This document shows, piece by piece, positions 28,722-39,043 of a DNA stretch of 64,000 bases; the stretch's first letter is position 1, and every line of letters starts with the position of its first letter. The position numbers were made by a program, and so were the translations under genes. The stretch comes from Pseudolactococcus hodotermopsidis. GTDB taxonomy: Bacteria; Bacillota; Bacilli; Lactobacillales; Streptococcaceae. The DNA lies in contig NZ_BLLI01000004.1 in the NCBI RefSeq assembly GCF_011170085.1, forward strand, positions 1-64,000. Reading direction: 5' to 3'. The notes beneath the pieces were generated by a model. That model was not told the DNA's origin, searched no databases, and saw nothing but the letters and a program-made list of their open reading frames with translations.

Positions 28722-31337
28722 TTACAAATTCGCCCCAACATTGTCAAGAAGTTCAGCAATTCCCGCAGGTTTCGTCCCACCAGCCATGGCCATATCAGGT
28801 TTACCACCCCCACGACCGTCAATAAACGGCGCAAGCGCTTTGACCAGATTACCAGCCTTGATGTCGCTTGACTTACTTGCCACCAAGAGAGTCGCTTTCT
28901 CACCAATTTGCGCAACCAGCACTAAAATCTCTGAACTCTCTTTCATTTTCCAAACATCCGCCAAATGACGCAATGCCCCCGCATCACTTGCTGCCACTTT
29001 AGCAGCGATATAGCTTGTACCGTTTGCAGTTTGAACATTTTGGAAAAGCTCATCAGATTGCGCTGATGCCATTTTCGCTGATAAACTGTCGACTTCTTTT
29101 TGAGCTGATTTCAGCTCAGCTTGCAAGTTTTCGATTTTGGCAACGATTTGCGCAGGCTGTGGCGATTTAACCAAAATTTGCACATCTTTCAAAATCGTTT
29201 CTTGTGCTTTAAATGCCTCAAAGGCTTGTCTGCCAGTCAGCGCCAAAATCCGACGTGTGCCAGAGCCAATTCCCTCCTCTTTGACAATCTTGAACAGACC
29301 GATTTCACTTGTATTTGCCACATGCGTCCCACCACAAAGCTCGACTGAATAGTCGCCAATGGTAACCACACGCACAACTTTACCGTATTTTTCGCCAAAG
29401 AGCGCCATAGCACCCATTTCCTTGGCAGTTGCAACATCCGTTTCAACGGTCAAAACGTCAAGTGCATGCCAAATTTCTTCATTAACTTGACGTTCGATTT
29501 CAGCCAATTCATCAGCCGTTACCGCCGCAAAATGCGTAAAGTCAAAACGCAAAAAGTCAACGTCATTAAGTGAACCAGCCTGTGTGGCGTGATTCCCCAA
29601 AACATTGTGCAACGCGGCATGGAGCAAATGTGTTGCCGTGTGATTTTTGACAATCCCATTGCGACGTTTCCGATCAATAGCAAGCGTGTAAGTTTCACCC
29701 TCAAACAGCTCTGTCAAGATGTCAACCGTATGTAACGGCTGACCATTCGGCGCTTTCTGTACATCTGTGACGTTTGCGACAATTTCGCCCGCCGCATCTT
29801 TGATGACACCGTGGTCAGCAACTTGACCGCCCATTTCAGCATAAAACGGTGTTGTAGCAAAGACGACTTGCGCTAGATTTTTTGCCGTTTTGACACGCTT
29901 GTCCTCTTGAATAATAGCTGTCAAAGTTGTTACCAACGTGTTTTCTGTATAAGAGAAAACAGACTTGTCTTGTAACGCCGTCAAGACCTCTGATTGTTTG
30001 TTCATCGAACCACCTTTGACAACGGCTGCGCGCGCACGTTCCTGTTGCGCCTTCATCGCCACATCAAAACCATTTTGGTCAATGGTAAAACCTGCATCCT
30101 CAGCCAGCTCTTTCGTCAATTCAAGCGGGAAACCGTAAGTATCATAAAGTTTGAAACTATCGTTACCTGAAATCTCCGTCTTATTTTCAGTTTTCAGCTT
30201 AGCAACAACTTCGTCAAACAGTTTACTTCCCGCATCAATCGTACGCGCAAAAGTTTCTTCCTCACGTTTGACAATTTTCTCAATAAAGTCACGTTTTTCA
30301 AGCACTTCTGGATAGTAAGACTGCATGATTTCGCCAACAATCTTGACCAACTTGTAAAGGAAAGTATCGTTAATCCCAAGTTTTCGACCGTGCATAACGG
30401 CACGACGAAGTAAACGGCGCAAAACATAGCCACGCCCTTCATTTCCAGGCAAGGCACCGTCGCCAATAGCAAAAGCCAACGAGCGAATATGGTCGGCAAT
30501 GACTTTGAAACTCATGTTATCGCCATAAGGATCGTAAGTTTTGCCAGAAAGTTGCTCAATCTGACGGATAATTGGCATGAACAGATCCGTCTCAAAATTG
30601 GTATGCGCCCCTTGAATGACCGCAACCATGCGCTCAAGCCCCATACCTGTATCAATATTTTTATGCGGCAATTCCTTGTATTGACTACGCGGCACACTTG
30701 GATCAGCGTTAAATTGACTCAAAACAATATTCCAGATTTCAATATAACGGTCGTTTTCAATATCTTCAGCCAAAAGTTTAATCCCAATATTTTCGGGGTC
30801 AAATGATTCGCCACGGTCAAAGAAAATTTCCGTATCTGGTCCACTTGGTCCAGCACCAATTTCCCAAAAATTATCTTCAATTGGAATCAAATGATCCGCT
30901 GATACGCCGACTTCAAGCCAACGATTATAGGAATCTTTATCATCAGGGTAGTAAGTCATGTAGAGCTTATCCGCTGGAAAATCAAACCAATCAGGACTTG
31001 TCAAAAGCTCAAAGCCCCATTCAATTGCCTCCGCACGAAAATAATCGCCAATTGAGAAATTACCCAGCATTTCAAACATGGTATGATGACGCGCTGTTTT
31101 CCCAACATTTTCAATATCATTTGTCCGAATGGCTTTTTGCGCATTGGTCATCCGAGGATTTTCGGGAATGACTGACCCATCAAAATATTTTTTGAGCGTC
31201 GCAACACCCGAGTTAATCCAAAGCAAAGTCGGATCATTGACTGGCACCAAGCTCACTGATGGCTCGATTGTATGACCTTTGGACTTGAAAAAGTCTAGGA
31301 ACATTTGGCGTACTTCTTGGGATGTCATTTTTTTCAT
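28722..31337 (-). CDS. alaS: Alanyl-tRNA synthetase
   Basis: An 871-residue class II synthetase: catalytic domain (about 1-245), tRNA-recognition domain, editing domain with HTATHLLH and the zinc-type CGGTHV near 665, and a C-terminal C-Ala/DHHA1 domain ([13 protein letters not shown]). AAAGGA lies 8 bases upstream. A T-box with the alaS-type core lies 470 bases further upstream, separated by a decayed gene; see the separate entries. Confidence 0.96.
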   Translation of the reverse strand: MKKMTSQEVRQMFLDFFKSKGHTIEPSVSLVPVNDPTLLWINSGVATLKKYFDGSVIPENPRMTNAQKAIRTNDIENVGKTARHHTMFEMLGNFSIGDYFRAEAIEWGFELLTSPDWFDFPADKLYMTYYPDDKDSYNRWLEVGVSADHLIPIEDNFWEIGAGPSGPDTEIFFDRGESFDPENIGIKLLAEDIENDRYIEIWNIVLSQFNADPSVPRSQYKELPHKNIDTGMGLERMVAVIQGAHTNFETDLFMPIIRQIEQLSGKTYDPYGDNMSFKVIADHIRSLAFAIGDGALPGNEGRGYVLRRLLRRAVMHGRKLGINDTFLYKLVKIVGEIMQSYYPEVLEKRDFIEKIVKREEETFARTIDAGSKLFDEVVAKLKTENKTEISGNDSFKLYDTYGFPLELTKELAEDAGFTIDQNGFDVAMKAQQERARAAVVKGGSMNKQSEVLTALQDKSVFSYTENTLVTTLTAIIQEDKRVKTAKNLAQVVFATTPFYAEMGGQVADHGVIKDAAGEIVANVTDVQKAPNGQPLHTVDILTELFEGETYTLAIDRKRRNGIVKNHTATHLLHAALHNVLGNHATQAGSLNDVDFLRFDFTHFAAVTADELAEIERQVNEEIWHALDVLTVETDVATAKEMGAMALFGEKYGKVVRVVTIGDYSVELCGGTHVANTSEIGLFKIVKEEGIGSGTRRILALTGRQAFEAFKAQETILKDVQILVKSPQPAQIVAKIENLQAELKSAQKEVDSLSAKMASAQSDELFQNVQTANGTSYIAAKVAASDAGALRHLADVWKMKESSEILVLVAQIGEKATLLVASKSSDIKAGNLVKALAPFIDGRGGGKPDMAMAGGTKPAGIAELLDNVGANL

Positions 31338-31356
31338 TTTATTTTTCCTTTAATTA

Positions 31357-31740
31357 TTAAGTATATGTTATTGTTTTAACAAAATCAATTGCAACAGCAA
31401 AGTTATTATCGTAAACTTCAAGGTTATAAGTCGAACTAAGTTGCCCCATTCTTGCGAAAGCTCAAAATCCGTATCTCAAAAATCACCTTGAACAGCAAGT
31501 CCGAGATTATTAATCTTGAGTTTCGCCTTGAAAAAGCTAAATAGCTTTATTTGCCAAAGTCACCTCGCAACTTGAAAGAGTTACTTTAAATCTCCAAAAT
31601 CTGACTGCCGTCAGGCTTCGTCATCATAAAAGGCTTGGAACTTTCCCATAAAATGCCGTTGATGATTGCCGAGTTTATCAGTTATTTCAAATTTGCCACC
31701 GCTTGACCAAGGATTCCGTTCAAATTTGATACTTCTTCAT
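31357..31740 (-). pseudogene. Decayed YxjI/LURP-one-like (tubby-fold) gene between the T-box and alaS
   Basis: The gap codes, in pieces over three frames, for a small protein. It begins MKKYQI, then after a one-base shift NPWSSGGKFEITDKLGN, then in another frame NGILWESSKPFMMTKPDG, then KLFSFFKAKLKINNLGL plus VQGDF, a TGA where Trp is expected, DTDFELSQEWGN, and finally STYNLEVYDNNFAVAIDF. The order and style match the YxjI/LURP-one family (GKF-I-D--GN, QGDFW, EW, Y-LEVYD). At least three frameshifts and several stops show it is dead. Family assignment is from memory. Confidence 0.7.
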
Positions 31741-31784
31741 GACAAGTATCTTTGTGAAGTTTTTATCAAATATAAAAGACAACA

Positions 31785-32073
31785 ATACACCGTAAGCAAG
31801 GGGCGCAAAACCGCGGTACCACCCTTATTCACGATGAATCATCGTCTCAGTATCCTCAACCAATCATTTGGTTAAGGTATAGCATTTGATAAGGTAGTTA
31901 GCTCTACACGTTATAGTCGTTTAACTATAAAAATTAACACTTTTGGTTAGAGCCACCACTTCGCCGTTGACTAATCTATCTCAAAAGTTACGTTCGCTTT
32001 TTATAATTAAGCAAGTATATAATTTGCACACATCAAAAACCGATAACTCTCACCACCGCTATCTCTCTGGTTG
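31785..32073 (-). promoter_or_regulatory. T-box leader (tRNA-Ala-responsive) of alaS
   Basis: The minus strand has the T-box core AGGGTGGTACCGCGG (31811-31825), the antiterminator closing arm GCGCCCCTT just after it, a stem-III-like hairpin (about 31858-31880), and a stem I beginning with the GA-motif AGAGAGATAGCGG just after prsA. GCT at 31951-31953 (in GTGGCTCT) is a candidate alanine specifier. I cannot find the U-tailed terminator that should compete with the antiterminator. No clear promoter separates it from prsA. Confidence 0.85.
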
Positions 32074-32079
32074 TTTTGA

Positions 32080-32991
32080 TTATTTAGAGGTTTCAGTCGA
32101 AGCTGTCACTGCTGCTTCATAATCTGAGAAAATCGCTGAAAACTCTTCTGGTTTCACTTTAACATTGTATTTTGTCAAATATTTGGCAAAGATACTATTC
32201 ACAAAAGTTATATCAGACATTTTTTCTGACGTAATAACTTCTTTAAGCTCTTTTTTATACTTTTTCCAGTCAGTTCCTTTGTCAGAACTTTTAATCATTT
32301 TAACAACATAATAAGAAGTTGTGCCATATGTTGGGTCAGCAACAGGAATCGGTTCGGCTGAAATTTCGCCTTCTTTGAGCTTCCAAGCAGCCTCTTTTAC
32401 CTCAATTGGTACTTGCGTATCAGCAGAAGTGAACTTCGTTTCAGCTTCTTTTTCTTTAGCCGTCTTATCAAAAGCTGCACCATCTTTTTTACCATCAGCG
32501 ATTGTTGTCTTAGCTTCTTCTTCATTTTGCGTTGAGATGATATAAGCCTCAACTTCTGGATGATAAGTTTCAAAAGCTTTTTTATAATCGTCATCTGTAA
32601 TTTTGATGTCTTTTTTGATTGCCATTTGTTGCAAAAGTCCAGCGCGAATAGACGCTTTAAAGCTCTTTTCAGTCAAGTTGGCCTGCGCCAAAGCAGCTAC
32701 AAAATTTTCCCCGATAGATTCTTTTTGTTTGTCAAAATCTTTCTGAACATCAGCTTTCGTCAATTTTTTACCAAATTCTTTTTCAAAAATTTTGTTCAAT
32801 GTCATATTTTGCAAAATCGTTTCTGCACCAGTTGTTGGTTGAATTTTTTCCTGTTCATAAAGGTCAAGAACAGTAATCGTGTCCCCCTTCATCGTCACAA
32901 TATCAGTATTTGTACTATCTTTAGAACACGCCACCAACATCATCGCCGAAAGAGCTGTCACAACAACAAGCCCCATTTTTTTCAATTTCAT
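32080..32991 (-). CDS. prsA: Foldase lipoprotein PrsA
   Basis: A 303-residue PrsA/PrtM. The lipobox LVACSKD (Cys 22) follows a typical signal sequence. A central parvulin-type PPIase region (about 145-240, weakly conserved as in lactococcal PmpA) lies between charged helical arms. It assists folding of exported proteins on the outer face of the membrane. Its position after the methyltransferase and pepF is conserved in streptococci and lactococci. Confidence 0.92.
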   Translation of the reverse strand: MKLKKMGLVVVTALSAMMLVACSKDSTNTDIVTMKGDTITVLDLYEQEKIQPTTGAETILQNMTLNKIFEKEFGKKLTKADVQKDFDKQKESIGENFVAALAQANLTEKSFKASIRAGLLQQMAIKKDIKITDDDYKKAFETYHPEVEAYIISTQNEEEAKTTIADGKKDGAAFDKTAKEKEAETKFTSADTQVPIEVKEAAWKLKEGEISAEPIPVADPTYGTTSYYVVKMIKSSDKGTDWKKYKKELKEVITSEKMSDITFVNSIFAKYLTKYNVKVKPEEFSAIFSDYEAAVTASTETSK

Positions 32992-33054
32992 TTTTTACTA
33001 CCTTTCATAATCATTCTTGATCATTATACCACAAATTCTATTTAATAACTTAAA

Positions 33055-34281
33055 TTAAGCTAAATTAATGCTTGCTATATTCTTACGAATCATCAAAATG
33101 CCGTCACCAAGCGGGAGCAAAGTCGCTGTTAAATCTGGATTTGTTAAAGTTGCCTCAAACAATTTTCGCAAACCACGATAAATCGCACGTTGACCACGTT
33201 TAATCTCAGATTCATCCAAAGTCACATCGCCACCTTGAAAAACATCGTCAATGACAACAATACCGCCGATTGACAAACGTTTTAAAATTTCTGGCAAAAA
33301 AACGATATATTTTGATTTCGCTGAGTCCATAAAAGCAAAATCATAGGTATCACTCAGACTCGTCAAAACATCAACCGCATCGCCTTCAAGCAGTTTTATC
33401 TGCCTACGCACATCATATTTGGCAAAATTTTCACGCGCCAAATCAGCCATTTCAGAATTTCGCTCAATGGTTGTAATCTTAGCACTTGGCGAGGCTTGCG
33501 CCATTAAAAGTGCAGAAAAACCAATCGCTGTCCCAATTTCTAGGATGTTTTTAGGCTGCAAACTCTGCAATAAAAATTGAAAATAAACAACCGTTTCATG
33601 CGGAATAACTGGCACGTTTTCAGCATGTGCAAAATTTTCAATCTCAGCTAAAAAACCATGCAACTGTTTTTGCTCAGTTCTCATAAAGTCAACAATTTCA
33701 GGCTTAACAACAGGTCTACGCATATTAGGATTAGCATGCTTCGTGTAAGATTTGACTGTTTTTGCCTTCTTCAGATGAATCCAATAACGCGCTAAACGTT
33801 TTGTTTTGCCATTTTCATCAAATTCGATAATATTTTCAAGCAAACCACCAACTTTTTCAATCGTCTTACGACTAGGAAGATTGTCCTCAAGCGCTGTAAT
33901 TAGCACGTCAAAAATACCACGCTGACGGTATTTTTCAAATGCAAACTGTAAAAGTTCGGTCATAATACCTTGTTTTCGATAAGACAAAGCTGTCCGATAG
34001 CTGATATGACCAATTTGGCTCAAATTACCTTGTTCAAGCTGCCAACAACAAGTGATACTTGCAGCAATATCGCCCTCATCCGTGATATGATAATAAACCG
34101 TCATCGTCGAATGCTCAGGGCTGTTCGGCGATGTTTCGTATTTTTTAGAGTCATCAAGATAAGCGACAAAATCTGTGTGTTCTGTTATTTGCACAAAAAT
34201 GTTATTTTCAGTCAATAATTCTTGTTGAAATCGCATGAAAGCGACTTCGTCTTGTCTTTTTAAAGTTCTAATTTCTGTCAT
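33055..34281 (-). CDS. GNAT acetyltransferase-O-methyltransferase fusion protein
   Basis: A 408-residue two-domain protein. Residues 1-172 read as a GNAT N-acetyltransferase of the RimJ/YjdJ kind (SYRKQGIMTELLQFA for acetyl-CoA binding, ALEDNLPSRKTIEKVGG after it). A basic linker (about 173-190) joins it to a class I SAM O-methyltransferase (about 195-400; NILEIGTAIGFSALLMA, FAFMDSAKSKY, VVIDDVFQGGDV) matching TrmR/YrrM, which methylates 5-hydroxyuridine in tRNA. In related genomes this slot between pepF and prsA holds the methyltransferase alone. Frame is continuous with no sign of an error. Confidence 0.85.
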   Translation of the reverse strand: MTEIRTLKRQDEVAFMRFQQELLTENNIFVQITEHTDFVAYLDDSKKYETSPNSPEHSTMTVYYHITDEGDIAASITCCWQLEQGNLSQIGHISYRTALSYRKQGIMTELLQFAFEKYRQRGIFDVLITALEDNLPSRKTIEKVGGLLENIIEFDENGKTKRLARYWIHLKKAKTVKSYTKHANPNMRRPVVKPEIVDFMRTEQKQLHGFLAEIENFAHAENVPVIPHETVVYFQFLLQSLQPKNILEIGTAIGFSALLMAQASPSAKITTIERNSEMADLARENFAKYDVRRQIKLLEGDAVDVLTSLSDTYDFAFMDSAKSKYIVFLPEILKRLSIGGIVVIDDVFQGGDVTLDESEIKRGQRAIYRGLRKLFEATLTNPDLTATLLPLGDGILMIRKNIASINLA

Positions 34282-36084
34282 TTATTTGTGCGCACCTTTT
34301 TTGACAAGCGTTTCAAGCTCAGTCAAACGTTCCTCAAAAACAGCAAAAGCCTCCTCAAGATAGGTGTCACACAACATATCAACACCAGCACGTTTAATCA
34401 CATCTAGCGGATAATCTGATTTTCCCGCACGCAAATAATTGAGATAATTTTCCTTGTCACTAGCTTTTCCGTGGACAATTTTATTTGCCAAAGCACTTGC
34501 CGCAGCAAAACCAGTCGCATATTGAAAAACATAATAATTATAATAAAAATGTGGAATCCGCGCCCATTCATATTGAATTTCAGGATTGTCAACCGCTTTC
34601 AAACCATAATATTTTTCGTTGAGACGCGCATATAGGTTATTAAGATAGTCGCTCGTTAAAACAGTCCCATTTTGATCGGCTTGATGAATGGCATGCTCAA
34701 ATTCAGCAAACTGAGTTTGACGAAAAACAGTGCCTTTGAAACCGTCAAGATAATGATTGAGTACAGCAAAACGTGTTTTATCATCCGTTATGTCTGCAAG
34801 TAAAGTCTCAGTCAAGATATTTTCATTAGTCGTTGACGCAATTTCGGCGAGAAAAATGCTATAATCACCATAAACATAAGGCTGTGTTTCACGTGTAAAA
34901 GTTGAGTGCATGCTATGCCCCATTTCATGCACCAAGGTAAATAAATTGTCCAACGTATCATGCCAATTTAAAAGGATAAAAGCATTGCTATCATAAGAAC
35001 CACCCGAATAAGCACCTGAACGCTTACCTTTATTTTCTTCAACATCAATCCAACGTTCATTGAAAGCACGTGCGACATTTTTACTATACTCGCTACCAAA
35101 AATCGCTAGTGTTTCCTGTGTTTTGATAATGGCTTCTGGGTAGGTAAAATTGTAATCTAAGTCAGACAAAGGTGCATAAATATCTGACATCTTAAGGTCA
35201 GTGATACCAAGGACTTCCGCCCGAAGTTTCAGATAACGTTGCAACAAAGGCAAATGTTTATTGACCGCCGAAACTAACGTATCGTAAACCGTCTCTGGCA
35301 CATGATTAGCAGCAAGTGCTAGCTCACGCGCTGAGCGATATTTGCGCGTTTTAGCAGTAAAATTGTGCGCCTTAACATTGGTTTGGAGCGTTTTCGCATA
35401 GGTATGTTGATATTGCTTGTAGACACTGTAAAGCGCCTGATAAGCACCCTTTCGCACCTCACGATTAGGAGATTCTAACAAAGAAATGAAATTACCATGC
35501 GTTAATTGCACGGTTTCGCCCTTGTCATTTTTGACTGTTGGGAAAATGATGTCAGCATTGTCAAGAATTTCAAAAGTTTCAGCACCCGCACCAAAAATCT
35601 CACTGGCACCTGCAAGCAAGGCTTCTTCAACATTTGACAAAACATGTGCTTTATTTGCCAATAGTTTTTCAAAAAAATGAGTATATTTTTCAAGCATAGG
35701 TTCACTTGCGACAAATTCTGCCAATTTTTCACTTGACAAGGTCATAAATTCTGGCTCATAAAAAGCGAAAACTTCACTGAATTTGGCATAAAGCGATGTC
35801 ACTTTGGCCTGATATTCCTGATAAAGACTAACAGTTGTATCTTGGTCATTTTTCATTGCCGCATAAACATAGAGCCCTTCAACCGCCCGCTCTAGTGCAA
35901 GCTCAGACTCCGTCACGCGCAACAATTCCGCACCTGATTGCGTCAAACGCCCCACCAAATCTCGCGCACCATCCAGCTTATCGTTTATCGTCGCAAGTTC
36001 TGCCTCAAAGTCCGCATCCGTTGCGAAAACTGTTGACAAATCCCATTTATATTTTTCATCAATTTCATCACGTTTTTTTACCAT
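34282..36084 (-). CDS. pepF: Oligoendopeptidase F
   Basis: A 600-residue M3-family zinc peptidase. The HExxH motif is [11 protein letters not shown] near residue 388, with the third ligand glutamate in the IASTTNEN stretch about 25 residues on. It cleaves 7-17-residue peptides in the cytoplasm. The start at 36084 was chosen because AAGGAG lies six bases upstream; a GTG at 36102 lies before that site. It overlaps the end of coiA by 17 bases. Confidence 0.94.
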   Translation of the reverse strand: MVKKRDEIDEKYKWDLSTVFATDADFEAELATINDKLDGARDLVGRLTQSGAELLRVTESELALERAVEGLYVYAAMKNDQDTTVSLYQEYQAKVTSLYAKFSEVFAFYEPEFMTLSSEKLAEFVASEPMLEKYTHFFEKLLANKAHVLSNVEEALLAGASEIFGAGAETFEILDNADIIFPTVKNDKGETVQLTHGNFISLLESPNREVRKGAYQALYSVYKQYQHTYAKTLQTNVKAHNFTAKTRKYRSARELALAANHVPETVYDTLVSAVNKHLPLLQRYLKLRAEVLGITDLKMSDIYAPLSDLDYNFTYPEAIIKTQETLAIFGSEYSKNVARAFNERWIDVEENKGKRSGAYSGGSYDSNAFILLNWHDTLDNLFTLVHEMGHSMHSTFTRETQPYVYGDYSIFLAEIASTTNENILTETLLADITDDKTRFAVLNHYLDGFKGTVFRQTQFAEFEHAIHQADQNGTVLTSDYLNNLYARLNEKYYGLKAVDNPEIQYEWARIPHFYYNYYVFQYATGFAAASALANKIVHGKASDKENYLNYLRAGKSDYPLDVIKRAGVDMLCDTYLEEAFAVFEERLTELETLVKKGAHK

Positions 36085-37066
36085 TTTTTGCTCCTTTTTC
36101 ACTTTCTATTTTAGCATAAAAAGCAGGCGGATACACCATTTTATTATTTTTATAATTTAGAAAATGGTGGTAGTAACTTGTAAGGTCAGCTGTTATTTGA
36201 CAAAAATCATCACTTGATAACGCTTCAAATTGACAAGTCAACATCTTCAAACCAACGGGTGCTATCGTGATTGGGAAATTCGCGATAGTCAAGAGATTCC
36301 GACCATTTCGATAATATTTTTCTTGAATTTTCAACCATTTGGGATTCTGATAATAAAGTTGGCGTGCGATAAATTTTGGTATATTCTGCTGAATTTTAAT
36401 CGCCAATTTTGCAGAAGTTTTATCAAATGGCGTTCTTAGAATTTGCAGTAAATTTTCAGAACCAAAATCAAATTCTCGTGTCAAATACTGCAATTTTCCA
36501 GTCAACTCTTCATGAATTAGATATTTCAGACGAATTTTCTCATATTTTAAGTCCAATTCCCAATAATAAAAGCCAGCATTTTGCGAAAAATAAAGTAAAT
36601 TTTTCTTGAGTGTCGAAAGCGACTCGCCTAGCCACAAGTCCTTTCCCATAAGCCATAAAACAGTATAGCCATGCACTCGATAATTGTCAGTTCGCTCGCG
36701 CAAACGTTGCGTTGTCAAATGACTGCACTGGATTTCAATGGCAATTTGATTATTGATTAGCAAATCTGGCGTTTGTTGCAAGTCAGGCAAAAACTGCTCA
36801 ACAACAACTCTTTCGGTCTGTTTGAACCACTGGTACAAACGCTTTTTCAGGGTTAAATGTTGAAAACTTTCATTTTCAGAAAAATGCTGACAAACTTGCA
36901 AAGAAATATGTGCAAAATGTGGCATTTTGACAGCACCATTTTTTAAACGAACCTGACTTTTGCAAGCAGGACAACGCAAATACTGTTTTGACAATTCAGC
37001 CAAATCACTTTTCTTGATCTCTAGCAAATTCACAATTTCGTTCGTTTCGCCAAGTGCCACTAGCAT
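36068..37066 (-). CDS. coiA: Competence protein CoiA
   Basis: A 332-residue CoiA. A putative zinc-binding CPACKSQV (about 35-42) with downstream HFAH and a C-rich HISLQVC stretch precedes the nuclease-like core ([16 protein letters not shown] near 105-120, the conserved acidic and glutamine residues). It acts in recombination of incoming DNA during natural transformation. The start at 37066 follows GAGAGG; the GTG at 37081 is upstream of that site. A ComX-type box precedes it. Intact, so competence may be functional. Confidence 0.9.
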   Translation of the reverse strand: MLVALGETNEIVNLLEIKKSDLAELSKQYLRCPACKSQVRLKNGAVKMPHFAHISLQVCQHFSENESFQHLTLKKRLYQWFKQTERVVVEQFLPDLQQTPDLLINNQIAIEIQCSHLTTQRLRERTDNYRVHGYTVLWLMGKDLWLGESLSTLKKNLLYFSQNAGFYYWELDLKYEKIRLKYLIHEELTGKLQYLTREFDFGSENLLQILRTPFDKTSAKLAIKIQQNIPKFIARQLYYQNPKWLKIQEKYYRNGRNLLTIANFPITIAPVGLKMLTCQFEALSSDDFCQITADLTSYYHHFLNYKNNKMVYPPAFYAKIESEKGAKNGKKT

Positions 37067-37086
37067 AAGATAACCTCTCACTATCT

Positions 37087-37094
37087 TATACGTA
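37087..37094 (-). promoter_or_regulatory. ComX/SigX (cin) box of coiA
   Basis: On the minus strand a nine-T run leads into TACGTATA, a 7/8 match to the late-competence box TACGAATA, 20 bases before the coiA ATG. The T-rich upstream flank is typical of such boxes. Confidence 0.55.
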
Positions 37095-37120
37095 AAAAAA
37101 AACGATTTGCTCGCATGATT

Positions 37121-37735
37121 TTAAATATTTTTAGAAGAATAATTAGCCACAAATTCCCGTGTCGTCCTACCGTCAGCATAAAATTTGAGATTTTCAGCTT
37201 TTATTTCCATATCAATAAAACGCTGAAAAGTTGACGGCGAGCTGAAATACAAAGCCTTGACTTGCGCATCAAATAACTGAATTTTAAGCGTTTCTCTCGC
37301 ATTTTCAGGCAAATGATTTTCGTAAACACTGGCAGATATGAGGTTGGGTAAGTGTTTTTCGATATAATTATCTGCTAAGTTGGACTTGGGATAAAAAATC
37401 GCCCCCACTGGCTTGGCGTTAGAAAATGACTGCACAAAATCAACTTTAGTGGCAACAGATGAGATAAAATCAACTTTGCGATTTAACTTTTCTGTCACTG
37501 CTGCAGCCGTTTCCTTGCCAATCACAGCGATTTTCTTATCTGCTAAAAAAAACGACGACAAAAACTCAAGAGGCGACTGGCTCGTTAATAAAACCCACTC
37601 ACATTCCGGTTCGTCAAAGGAAATAGGAAGAATTTCAATCAAAGGAACTGAAATCAGCTCAAAGCCACGTTTGGCAAAATTTTCCGCCTTGCGTTTGAAA
37701 TGCCGTGGTAAACCTGTATAAATCATTTTTTCCAT
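37121..37735 (-). CDS. hemD: Uroporphyrinogen-III synthase (short form)
   Basis: A 204-residue HemD-like protein, shorter than the usual 240-260. Recognisable parts are the opening IYTGLPRHFKRKAENFAKRG, the VLLTSQSPLEF stretch, VIGKETAAAV and the late ALYFSSPSTFQRF. It cyclises hydroxymethylbilane with inversion of ring D. Position right after hemC (13-base overlap) supports the call. It ends the siroheme operon. A weak T-tailed stem may follow, overlapping the coiA control region. Confidence 0.82.
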   Translation of the reverse strand: MEKMIYTGLPRHFKRKAENFAKRGFELISVPLIEILPISFDEPECEWVLLTSQSPLEFLSSFFLADKKIAVIGKETAAAVTEKLNRKVDFISSVATKVDFVQSFSNAKPVGAIFYPKSNLADNYIEKHLPNLISASVYENHLPENARETLKIQLFDAQVKALYFSSPSTFQRFIDMEIKAENLKFYADGRTTREFVANYSSKNI

Positions 37736-38616
37736 AACAATTTTTCCGCTGCTTTTCTACCTAAATTTTGAGGGGTTTCACTCATCAAGATGACTTTTTT
37801 CCCCGAAATTTCGCGATTTTCTGCTAAAAAAGCTGTTAATTGCCAAGTTTCGCCAATTTTTTCCGCATAGGCACCAAGTGGTAACTCGCAATTGCCATTT
37901 AAAACTTCGAGAAATTCGCGTTCTATGGCAACTGCTTGTGCAGAGACATTATCTGTGATTTTCTCTAATATAGTCAACATTTCAATATCATCTTTTCGGC
38001 ATTCAACTGCTAAAGCTCCTTGTCCGACAGCTGGCACACATTCAGAAATGCTGAAACGCTGAAAAGTCAAGTCTTTTAAGTAAGCCATGCGCGCAAGTCC
38101 TGCCTCGGCTAAGATAATCGCATCAAATTCGCCATTTTGGAGCTTAGCTAATCGCGTTTCTATTTTGCCACGACTATCTGTGATTTTTAAATCTGCTCTC
38201 AGCGCCAAAAGTTGCAAATCTCGCCGTGAACTTGACGTGCCAATCACAGCATTCGGCGGTAAATCAGCTAAAGACTTAACAGCTGAATCTCTAAAAATCA
38301 GCACATCATTTACCACAGCCCTTGGCGCAATTGCTCCAATCGTCAAACCCGACAGAAGTTTGAAAGGCATATCTTTAGCCGAATGCACCGCCAGATCAAT
38401 CTCGCCCGTCAAAAGTCCCGCCTCAATATCCTTAACAAAGACACCTTTTCCGCCAATTTCTTTCAAAGAAATATCTAATAATTTATCGCCCAAGGTTTTG
38501 GTTGAAATGATTTCATAGTCAAAAAGCCCGATTTTTTCTCGGAGCAAGTCAATGATAATCTGTGTTTGGCGCATGGCAAGCGGACTTTCCCGCGTACCGA
38601 TTCTAATTTTTTTCAT
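37723..38616 (-). CDS. hemC: Porphobilinogen deaminase (hydroxymethylbilane synthase)
   Basis: A 297-residue HemC. The N-terminal IGTRESPLAMRQT is diagnostic, followed by HSAKDMPF, GTSSSRR, and the dipyrromethane-cofactor cysteine in NGNCELPLGAY near 241-251. It polymerises four porphobilinogens to hydroxymethylbilane. Overlaps both neighbours. Confidence 0.95.
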   Translation of the reverse strand: MKKIRIGTRESPLAMRQTQIIIDLLREKIGLFDYEIISTKTLGDKLLDISLKEIGGKGVFVKDIEAGLLTGEIDLAVHSAKDMPFKLLSGLTIGAIAPRAVVNDVLIFRDSAVKSLADLPPNAVIGTSSSRRDLQLLALRADLKITDSRGKIETRLAKLQNGEFDAIILAEAGLARMAYLKDLTFQRFSISECVPAVGQGALAVECRKDDIEMLTILEKITDNVSAQAVAIEREFLEVLNGNCELPLGAYAEKIGETWQLTAFLAENREISGKKVILMSETPQNLGRKAAEKLLWKK

Positions 38617-39043
38617 GTAAAAATGTGACTAACTTTTCTTTTATTTTTTTAATTTCAGATGGGTTGAGACCACCAGAACTCAGAGTTATTTTAATATTTT
38701 TATAATCAATTTCTGCCATCGAAAAAAAGGTTGACTTATCGTGATTGGTCGTGTCATTGAGCAATTGATAAGGCTGAATTTCTTTGACAATTTTTTGGTT
38801 GGTTAGTTGATCAGACGTACAGATAAAAATCATATCATATCCTGTGGTATCGCCTATTTGAAAGGGTCTGCGCAATATTTTGTTAGCTGAGACAAGACTT
38901 GCTATCGTCTGAGAAATGTCAGGTGCAATCACGGTAATGTCCGCATTTTCTTGTGATAGCCGTAAAATCTTGCGCGTTGCGACTTTTCCGCCACCAATAA
39001 CAAGGATTTTTGTGTCACGTAAGTCGTATAAAATCGGTATCAT
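38603..39043 (-). CDS. Precorrin-2 dehydrogenase (Met8/SirC/CysG N-terminal type), short
   Basis: A 146-residue NAD-binding protein: MIPILYDL opening, the Rossmann motif VIGGGKVATRK near 16-26, and LSSGGLNPSEIKKIKEK late in the protein. This is the dehydrogenase of siroheme synthase, converting precorrin-2 to sirohydrochlorin. It is shorter than Met8 or Bacillus YlnF because the C-terminal dimerisation/chelatase part is reduced; a separate chelatase precedes it. The start at 39043 is set by AAAGGA. Confidence 0.87.
   Translation of the reverse strand: MIPILYDLRDTKILVIGGGKVATRKILRLSQENADITVIAPDISQTIASLVSANKILRRPFQIGDTTGYDMIFICTSDQLTNQKIVKEIQPYQLLNDTTNHDKSTFFSMAEIDYKNIKITLSSGGLNPSEIKKIKEKLVTFLHEKN

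Noticed and set aside
31666-31875. A 69-codon plus-strand ORF across the alaS leader
   Set aside because: It lies antisense to the T-box core and the decayed gene, both of which explain the sequence better.
37095-37115. Weak CGA-loop-TCG stem with nine Ts after hemD, considered as the operon terminator
   Set aside because: The stem is only three or four pairs; the T run is better explained as the flank of the ComX-type box, though it could do both.
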